A stretch of 28,631 nt of DNA, taken from contig JAHKLQ010000127.1 of the NCBI GenBank assembly GCA_020854975.1, positions 1 through 28,631 of the forward strand, read 5' to 3'. A program made the translations under genes and the position numbers. This document shows positions 23,326 through 28,631 of the stretch, in pieces. Below the pieces are notes generated by a model. It searched no databases. It saw only the letters and a program-made list of their open reading frames with translations, and was not told the origin of the DNA. Within the stretch, counting starts at the first letter, position 1. The number at the start of each line of letters is the position of its first letter. The DNA is from Methanobacterium sp. (lineage in GTDB: Archaea; Methanobacteriota; Methanobacteria; Methanobacteriales; Methanobacteriaceae).

Positions 23326-23769
23326 TCATATTACCGCACCTTCATATTTTGCCTTTTCTCCATAGAACTCCAACAGTTCTGGCCATTGCACCAGGAAAAG
23401 GTCTGAAAAATGGTATAATATTTTTCCTGTTCCTGATTTTGTTTTTACCCGGCACCAGCTTTCAATAAACACTGTTCTGATTTTCATGGTTTTGGCCAGT
23501 ATAAACGCAGGGATGGCTATCTCTGAACCTGTGCTGATGAGAATATCCGGCTTTTCATTACGCAAGATGTTGAATATTTTAAAGAAAGCTTTTACCATCT
23601 TCCAGGGGTTGGTTCCAATGTTTTCCATGAGATATTTCCTCTCTTTCAGATCCCTGGTCCTGAAGTTATCGTAACTTATGAAGAAGATATCATGACCTTC
23701 AAAGGCATCTTTTAGATTTAAAATTTCAGTCAGGTGCCCCCCGTGGGAACATATTAATGATATTTTCAT
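23326..23769 (-). CDS. Alg14/PssD-like glycosyltransferase membrane subunit
   Basis: A 147-aa protein similar to Alg14 and bacterial PssD/EpsE. It anchors the Alg13-type catalytic subunit at the membrane and contributes to acceptor binding. The N-terminus MKISLICSHGGHLTEILNL contains the conserved GGH loop (10-12). ILISTGSEIAIPAFILAKTM and the terminal part (YHFSDLFLVQWPELLEFY) match the family ending, so the gene looks complete. It is the first gene of the minus-strand run. TATAAATTTT (23793-23802) lies about 29 bp before the ATG and there is no clear ribosome binding site, so the transcript is probably leaderless or nearly so. No strong N-terminal transmembrane helix is visible, unlike eukaryotic Alg14. 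Confidence 0.87.
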   Translation of the reverse strand: MKISLICSHGGHLTEILNLKDAFEGHDIFFISYDNFRTRDLKERKYLMENIGTNPWKMVKAFFKIFNILRNEKPDILISTGSEIAIPAFILAKTMKIRTVFIESWCRVKTKSGTGKILYHFSDLFLVQWPELLEFYGEKAKYEGAVI

Positions 23770-23787
23770 GGTGTAACATCCATCAGA

Positions 23788-23806
23788 TACCCAAAATTTA
23801 TACCCT
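23788..23806 (-). promoter_or_regulatory. Promoter of the minus-strand glycan gene run
   Basis: On the minus strand, GGGTATAAATTTTGG (TATA core 23793-23802) is centred about 29 bp before the Alg14-like start codon. Normal archaeal spacing would start transcription about 4 nt before the ATG, a nearly leaderless mRNA. This would be the main promoter for genes running to 15011. Confidence 0.55.
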
Positions 23807-24176
23807 GTTTAAATTATACTGAACCCTTTTAAATTTCGTTAATATCCAAATTTAATAAAGATTAACCTATTTATTTAACTAAAAAAGATTATGTGACACT
23901 TAAATTCTCCAAAGTATTTCTTATAGTCTTTCTTATGGTCTATTTTTTTAGTTGAATAAGTGATTAACATCTTTTTTCCATAGTTAAACAGGGGTAAACT
24001 GATTTTGTAATTTTTATATATCCTCTTGTATATCCTCTAATTTTCTTATCTATTATTAAACTTTTATTATTACCATTACAGTTAAAACCCGTTTATTAAT
24101 AATACTCCAATTTCTATCAATAATTTCTATCAAATAATTCCTTTTTTTGTTTCTTTTTTTGGAATATTACATGCTT
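23807..24176. other. AT-rich intergenic region with a long inverted repeat
   Basis: No gene is visible. TTATTTAACTAAAAAA (23871-23886) and TTTTTTAGTTGAATAA (23944-23959) form an inverted repeat with 15/16 matches, separated by 57 nt. Inside the loop, TTTCTTATRGTCT occurs twice in tandem. Further on, TATATCCTCT is repeated near 24017-24040. The function is unknown. It lies between divergent transcription units. Confidence 0.45.
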
Positions 24177-24293
24177 ACATGCCCCACCACTCAACAGATA
24201 ACACTTTTAAGAAAAACTATACTATATTTTTTATTACTTTTTTAGAGTTATTACTATAACTCATATTTTATGCTTTAAATTAATAATATGAAT

Positions 24294-24316
24294 AAAATAA
24301 AAAGTATTATATATGG
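24294..24316 (+). promoter_or_regulatory. Archaeal TATA box for the second adhesin gene
   Basis: TATTATATA at 24305-24313 follows an A-rich BRE-like stretch, exactly as in the first copy. It predicts transcription from about 24335-24340 and a leader of about 245 nt. Confidence 0.6.
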
Positions 24317-24335
24317 TTGAATTGGAAATTGTGTT

Positions 24336-24582
24336 TCATAATAGATTATACTATGAGGGGGTGATTTTGTAGGTGGCGGCGAACTATTGAATTGAACTAT
24401 TAATTTTGAAAGATTCTATTGAAAAAAGCCTTATTGAGAATTATAAAAGCTGATCAATTTTTGATTGAGCAAATTATAGGTAAAATAAGGTAAAAAAACA
24501 AAAATAGTATTTTAATAATTAGAATAAAGGAGAAACGGATTAAAATGAATGTTTTAAAAAGAATATTGGGGGTGATTTTGCT
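24336..24582 (+). promoter_or_regulatory. Conserved, possibly structured 5' leader (copy B)
   Basis: The core 24356-24440 differs from copy A at two of 85 positions, with no indels. The outer pairing is kept: GCCTTATT (24428-24435) with AATAAGGT (24484-24491), where the C-to-T change leaves a G-U pair. The inner hairpin is also possible, 24449-24457 with 24461-24470 and one bulged G. The four TATTRA hexamers are all kept. The 13-nt string GGGGGTGATTTTG occurs twice in this copy, once at the leader mini-ORF and once directly before the adhesin start. Confidence 0.55.
24373..24390 (+). CDS. Five-codon leader mini-ORF (M-A-A-N-Y), copy B
   Basis: GTG GCG GCG AAC TAT TGA is identical to copy A and is preceded by GGGGGTGAT (24357-24365). 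Here the upstream TTG runs straight into TAG, leaving GTG as the only usable start. Expression is not demonstrated. Confidence 0.35.
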   Translation: MAANY

Positions 24583-24586
24583 ATGA
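24545..24586 (+). CDS. 13-codon upstream ORF overlapping the adhesin start (copy B)
   Basis: It encodes MNVLKRILGVILL. The ATG follows AAAGGAGAAAC at normal spacing. The TGA (24584-24586) overlaps the adhesin ATG (24583) as ATGA. Length, start context and overlap match copy A, although residues 5-13 differ. The adhesin ribosome binding site, GGGGGTGAT, lies within it. Confidence 0.5.
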   Translation: MNVLKRILGVILL

Positions 24587-27500
24587 AGGGTAAATCAGCC
24601 TTGTTGTTTTTAACCGTGCTCATGGCACTGGTGCTTTGTGGTGTGGTTTCTGCAGCTGACAATAGTATAGTCAACAACACAACAAGCACTTACACTACCA
24701 GTGATTCAGGTACCTCCAATGAAATCACCCCACAGGACTGCCTGCCCACAGTAGCACATGACACAATTAATGGTGAAGTGTATATATCATCCATTGCTAA
24801 TTGGCCTTCCAAGAACACAACCAATAATTTTGATGTGCCCAATGGGACTGTAGTTTATGCAAAATATTATGTAGGAGCTTGGATGCCAGGTTCAGTATCC
24901 AGCACCTTCAATGGAAATGCAATTGATATTGAAGCAACTTATCAGTCGGGTATGGGTGTAACATGGGTATCATATGATGTAACAGGCCTTGTAGTTGCCG
25001 GACAGACAAATACTGGTAACTCTGTCTCATCAGGGGGGGATGACAGACAATACGGCAGCACCCTGATAGTTGTACTTAAAAATGAAAGTGATCCATATAT
25101 TGAGTACTGGATCACCGAAGGCTTGGACTGGTTGGAGGGAACTGGTGCTTCTTCTACCACTACTCTGGCAGGAACAGTGGATCTGAGTGTTGTGCAGACT
25201 GCCAGTCTCCACTCAATAATCCTCACAGGATACAACTCTGAAACCCTGAACGGTAACACTCTACCCAGTGCAACTGAACATGTGGGTGGAAGTTACTTCG
25301 ATGCTATCCGCTGGGACAACATACAAAGTTTACTGGTCCCTGAAAACCAGAGTGTCTATGTAGAAGGAGATGGTTTTACTTCATTGGTATCCCACGTCTT
25401 AACCATAGAGTACCAAATTTATGATTTAGTACCAGTAAATTTAACACCGAACATTGTGACCCCCAACACCAGTAACACCATGACTATCAGCATTGAAAAC
25501 AGAGGCAGTACAGATTCACCTGCTTTTAATGTATCACTCTTAGTGGATGGCACAGTCATGGACACACAAACTGTAACTAGTCTAGCAGGTGGGAACAGTA
25601 CAAATGTTGATTTCCAATGGACACCCGACGGCACTAAATACAGCTACAACCTAACAGTGAGTGTAGACCCTGATGATGTAGTTCATGAGGTTAATGAGGC
25701 CAATAACATTCTGGACGCACTAGTAGGGACAACTACAGCTCCAACACCAGTCGCGGACTTCACTGCCACACCAACTACAGATGATGCACCACTCACAGTT
25801 AACTTCACAGACGAGTCCAGTAACTCACCAATCACATGGGCCTGGGACTTTGACAATAATGGTGAAACAGACAGCAAAGAACAGAACCCCACCTACACCT
25901 ATGAGACAGCAGGAACTTACACAGTCAAACTCACAGTTACCAATGCCGGTGGAAGTGATGACGAAGTAAAAACAGATTATATCACTGTCAACATACCAGT
26001 AACACCTGAGGCTAACTTCACTGCCACACCACTCAATGGAGATGTGCCACTCACTGTGCAGTTCACAGATACATCCACCAACAACCCCCGAACATGGGCC
26101 TGGGACTTTGACAATAATGGTGAAACAGACAGCGAAGAACAGAACCCCACCTACACCTATGAGACAGCGGGAACATATACCGTCAAACTGACGGTGGGCA
26201 ATGCAGCAGGATCAAATAATGAAACCAAAACAGATTACATCAATGTTTCAGCAATCACTCCCATCGCTGCTTTCACAACATCAACAGCTGCAGGCATATA
26301 TCCACTCACCGTACAATTCAACGATACATCCCTCAACGATCCTATATCATGGGCCTGGGACTTTGGTGATGGAACCAGCAGCACAGAACAAAACCCCACA
26401 CACACCTACACAACCGTCGGAAATTATACTGTGAAACTCACAGTCACCAACTTAAACGGTTCTGATGAAGAAGTTCAGACCAACTGTGTTAGGGTAACCA
26501 GTAGCACTGCACCTATCGCTGACTTCGCTGCCACACCAACTACAGGTGACTCACCCCTAACAGTTCAATTCACCGACCAGAGCACCAGCAGTGGAAGTTC
26601 CGACCGTATCACAAGGAGAAGTGGATCGCTCTACCTTGGATATGACCCCAGCTTTTATGGGAATGATTCTACCAGCTTCTCACAGACCGTTGACTTGACT
26701 GGTGTCAACTCGTTGACATTTTCTTACAAGAGCGGATATTACACTGAAGGTGGAGGTAATGTATTCTATCAGGTATACCTAGGAAATGACGTCATCTGGC
26801 AGACTTCTGACAGTACCGACTGGAAACCAATGACAATTGACATCTCATCTTATACCGGATTACAAACCCTCAAATTTACTCTTAGGGTAACAGATTATGG
26901 TGGTCCTGCAGATCTCTGGTTCAATATTAAAGATATCAGTGCAGTGGGAACTAACAGTACAACCTCCTGGTTGTGGGACTTTGGTGATGGCACCAGCAGC
27001 ACAGAACAAAACCCCACACACACCTACAACACCACTGGAGCTTACACAGTGAATCTTACAGTTACTAGTTTAGTTGGTAGTGACAGTGAAGAAAAAACAG
27101 ACTACATCACTCTGAATGGTCCTGACTTGATAGTTACCAGTATCAGTCCTAATGTGGGAGCTGGTGATTACATGTTCGCCAACGAACCCAACACATTCAC
27201 CATAACTGTAACCAACAACGGAACTCTACCTTCAAATGCAACCACCATGGAAGTAACTATTAATGGTACTTCACAGACTGTGGATGTGCCTGCTTTGGAT
27301 GCAGGAGCCAGTACTACCGTCACTGTAACTGATCCTACAGGATATACGGGTGGTAGTAGTGTGCCTGTTAGTGCCACACCCGATCCATCCAACAACATAC
27401 CTGAAACCAATGAAGCCAATAACATCTTCCAAACCACCATGACTGTGTACAATAATGGTTACAAAGGTAAACAGTACACCGATGATGATTCCGTGGATTA

Positions 27501-28631
27501 TATAGATACCAGTGCTACCTTCACTGGTAATGTGGATATAATTTACTCCACTGGAAGTTCCGGATATTTGAGTGGAAGCAGCTGGTCTGACCCTTACACA
27601 ACAACCTGGACCAACACCGACCTAACCATACCCACCAACTCCAACCTATTACAAGTGAGATTGTACCTGCCTTACACTTGGAGTTACGTTACAGGCTTAC
27701 CTGACTTCACAGCCACCTTCAACGAAAACACACTAAACTACATGGGTTACTACAGTGACACCAAAGGATACGGAACCAGCAACTACCCATCAGGACTTGT
27801 AATTTACGACGTAACCAACCTATTCAACATAGCAGGCAACAACCTAACCCTGACTAAAGGGTCTGACACTGTCAGTTTGTATGGTGCTTATCTGATGGTT
27901 ATCTATGAGAATGCAGCATCCACCTACAAGACCATCTACATCAACGATGGCTGCGACATGTTATGCAGCAAAGAAACCTACTCCACCAACAACACCGAAG
28001 CAACCGCATATGCCACCTACAACAATGTATCAACCACCAATTTAGAGAACGCCACAGCTATTGCCATACTAGCCTCAGCCGGCGACAACGGCAAAAGCAA
28101 ATTCTTCTTCAACAATGACGAATACACCGGATTCTGGGAAGACTACATAGGCAGCCCCGGACCACAAACCGGCTTCAGCACCTACGATGTAACCAACAGC
28201 CTCCAAGATGGGAACAACCTAGCAGGAATACAAAGCTACAACAACGGCACCAACGGAGACAACATGCTAGCACTAGGAACCATCCTAATCCTAACTAAAA
28301 ACGCCACACCCGCCGACCTACAAGTAAGTGACCTAAACACAACTGAAAATGCCAACCTAAGTGAAACCAACACCATAAACGCCACCATAACCAACCTAGG
28401 CGAAACCGGAGCAACCAACTTCACCGTACGACTGTACGAGGATGGAGTGTCAGTTGGAAAACAAATCATCAGCCTAGCATCAGGAAACAGCGCAGTGGTT
28501 AACTTCCTATGGAAAGCAACTACCACTGGAACACACTACCTACAAATCATCGCTGACCCTGCAAACAGCATAACAGAATCAAACGAAGGCAACAACCAAC
28601 AACTATCTGTGGTAAATGTGGCTGACGTACG
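24583..28631 (+). CDS. Second giant adhesin-like protein, N-terminal 1349 codons (open at window end)
   Basis: This secreted surface protein is a paralogue of the 2505-aa adhesin with a nearly identical signal peptide (MKGKSALLFLTVLMALVLCG; cleavage near residue 24). Approximate order: DUF3344-like region 25-280; CARDB-like 280-385; PKD 388-471; PKD 474-556; PKD 557-640 (WAWDFGDGTSS); a fourth PKD whose two halves (about 643-673 and 791-845) are separated by a beta-rich insert of about 117 aa; CARDB-like 846-956; a second DUF3344-like region 957-1240; CARDB 1243 onward, cut by the window end. There is no stop, so the gene is incomplete here. Joined to 1-1090 through the 141-bp overlap it would be 1665 aa. 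It is rich in NXS/T sequons. Domain names come from motif recognition. Confidence 0.92.
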   Translation, partial: MKGKSALLFLTVLMALVLCGVVSAADNSIVNNTTSTYTTSDSGTSNEITPQDCLPTVAHDTINGEVYISSIANWPSKNTTNNFDVPNGTVVYAKYYVGAWMPGSVSSTFNGNAIDIEATYQSGMGVTWVSYDVTGLVVAGQTNTGNSVSSGGDDRQYGSTLIVVLKNESDPYIEYWITEGLDWLEGTGASSTTTLAGTVDLSVVQTASLHSIILTGYNSETLNGNTLPSATEHVGGSYFDAIRWDNIQSLLVPENQSVYVEGDGFTSLVSHVLTIEYQIYDLVPVNLTPNIVTPNTSNTMTISIENRGSTDSPAFNVSLLVDGTVMDTQTVTSLAGGNSTNVDFQWTPDGTKYSYNLTVSVDPDDVVHEVNEANNILDALVGTTTAPTPVADFTATPTTDDAPLTVNFTDESSNSPITWAWDFDNNGETDSKEQNPTYTYETAGTYTVKLTVTNAGGSDDEVKTDYITVNIPVTPEANFTATPLNGDVPLTVQFTDTSTNNPRTWAWDFDNNGETDSEEQNPTYTYETAGTYTVKLTVGNAAGSNNETKTDYINVSAITPIAAFTTSTAAGIYPLTVQFNDTSLNDPISWAWDFGDGTSSTEQNPTHTYTTVGNYTVKLTVTNLNGSDEEVQTNCVRVTSSTAPIADFAATPTTGDSPLTVQFTDQSTSSGSSDRITRRSGSLYLGYDPSFYGNDSTSFSQTVDLTGVNSLTFSYKSGYYTEGGGNVFYQVYLGNDVIWQTSDSTDWKPMTIDISSYTGLQTLKFTLRVTDYGGPADLWFNIKDISAVGTNSTTSWLWDFGDGTSSTEQNPTHTYNTTGAYTVNLTVTSLVGSDSEEKTDYITLNGPDLIVTSISPNVGAGDYMFANEPNTFTITVTNNGTLPSNATTMEVTINGTSQTVDVPALDAGASTTVTVTDPTGYTGGSSVPVSATPDPSNNIPETNEANNIFQTTMTVYNNGYKGKQYTDDDSVDYIDTSATFTGNVDIIYSTGSSGYLSGSSWSDPYTTTWTNTDLTIPTNSNLLQVRLYLPYTWSYVTGLPDFTATFNENTLNYMGYYSDTKGYGTSNYPSGLVIYDVTNLFNIAGNNLTLTKGSDTVSLYGAYLMVIYENAASTYKTIYINDGCDMLCSKETYSTNNTEATAYATYNNVSTTNLENATAIAILASAGDNGKSKFFFNNDEYTGFWEDYIGSPGPQTGFSTYDVTNSLQDGNNLAGIQSYNNGTNGDNMLALGTILILTKNATPADLQVSDLNTTENANLSETNTINATITNLGETGATNFTVRLYEDGVSVGKQIISLASGNSAVVNFLWKATTTGTHYLQIIADPANSITESNEGNNQQLSVVNVADV
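25834..26200 (+). repeat. Near-identical tandem PKD segments, 258-bp period
   Basis: The block encoding WAWDFDNNGETDS and EQNPTYTYETAGTYTVKLTV occurs from 25834 and again from 26092, a spacing of 258 bp (86 aa), with only a few base differences over about 90 bp. Neighbouring PKD domains are more divergent, so this pair is a recent duplication or conversion. Confidence 0.8.
28491..28631 (+). repeat. 141-bp terminal direct repeat (copy 2)
   Basis: Identical to bases 1-141 and in the same reading frame of a CARDB domain. See copy 1. Confidence 0.97.

Larger units (their letters stand above)
24177..24634 (+). repeat. Duplicated promoter, leader and signal-peptide region (copy B)
   Basis: This is the second copy of the region at 1178-1640. 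It keeps the AGAGTTATTACTATAAC block (24244-24260), the TATA box, the 85-bp leader core (24356-24440), the 13-codon upstream ORF and almost the same signal-peptide codons. Divergence is concentrated between these blocks, especially 24441-24520. Confidence 0.9.

Noticed and set aside
24942..25892. Minus-strand open frames opposite the second adhesin gene
   Set aside because: They arise from repeat-rich adhesin coding sequence. No ribosome binding sites or recognisable protein features.
1..28631. Circular plasmid or virus, because the ends overlap
   Set aside because: No replication, partition, integrase or structural virus genes. The overlap falls in a repeat family and has exactly the size of an assembler k-mer.

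Overview
The window looks archaeal and most likely comes from a methanogen of the order Methanobacteriales, probably Methanobacterium-like. The evidence is AT-rich intergenic DNA with archaeal TATA boxes, GGTGA/GGAGGTGAT-type ribosome binding sites, and giant secreted adhesin-like proteins built from DUF3344-like, PKD, CARDB, SBBP and chitobiase-C-terminal-like modules. The genus is inferred. No rRNA, tRNA, CRISPR array, transposase or replication/partition gene was seen.

Layout. Positions 1-1090 hold the 3' end of an adhesin-like gene, followed by a terminator. Next come a promoter, a roughly 245-nt leader and a complete 2505-aa adhesin-like gene (1589-9106) with its own terminator. Positions 9266-23769 are a surface-polysaccharide or glycan cluster. 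It contains UDP-glucose dehydrogenase (minus strand), then a plus-strand run (UDP-sugar epimerase, GT4, methyltransferase, flippase), which meets a long minus-strand run read from 23769 down to 15011 (Alg14-like, Alg13-like, GT4, GT4, thymidylate-kinase-like, membrane nucleotidyltransferase, GT4, multispan GT-C/polymerase-like protein, GT2). An 813-bp gap then leads to a second copy of the promoter and leader and to a second adhesin-like gene (24583 onward) that runs off the end.

How the genes fit together. Ugd and the epimerase can make UDP-uronic acids. The glycosyltransferases assemble a lipid-linked glycan, the flippase moves it across the membrane, and the large membrane protein may polymerise or transfer it. 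The flanking adhesins are secreted, rich in N-glycosylation sequons, and plausible surface partners or glycan acceptors. That link is inferred from position only.

The most notable observations are as follows. (1) The two adhesin genes share a duplicated promoter and 5' leader. An 85-bp core in it is 83/85 identical and holds a strong ribosome binding site before a five-codon mini-ORF. A 13-codon upstream ORF follows, and its TGA overlaps the adhesin ATG as ATGA in both copies. (2) The first 141 bases are identical to the last 141 and join in frame, so the contig closes on itself into a 28,490-bp circle. This is more likely a repeat-induced assembly loop, or recombination between paralogous adhesins, than a plasmid. 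(3) The second adhesin has a PKD domain split by an inserted beta-rich domain. (4) A membrane-anchored minimal nucleotidyltransferase sits next to a thymidylate-kinase-like protein inside the glycan operon.
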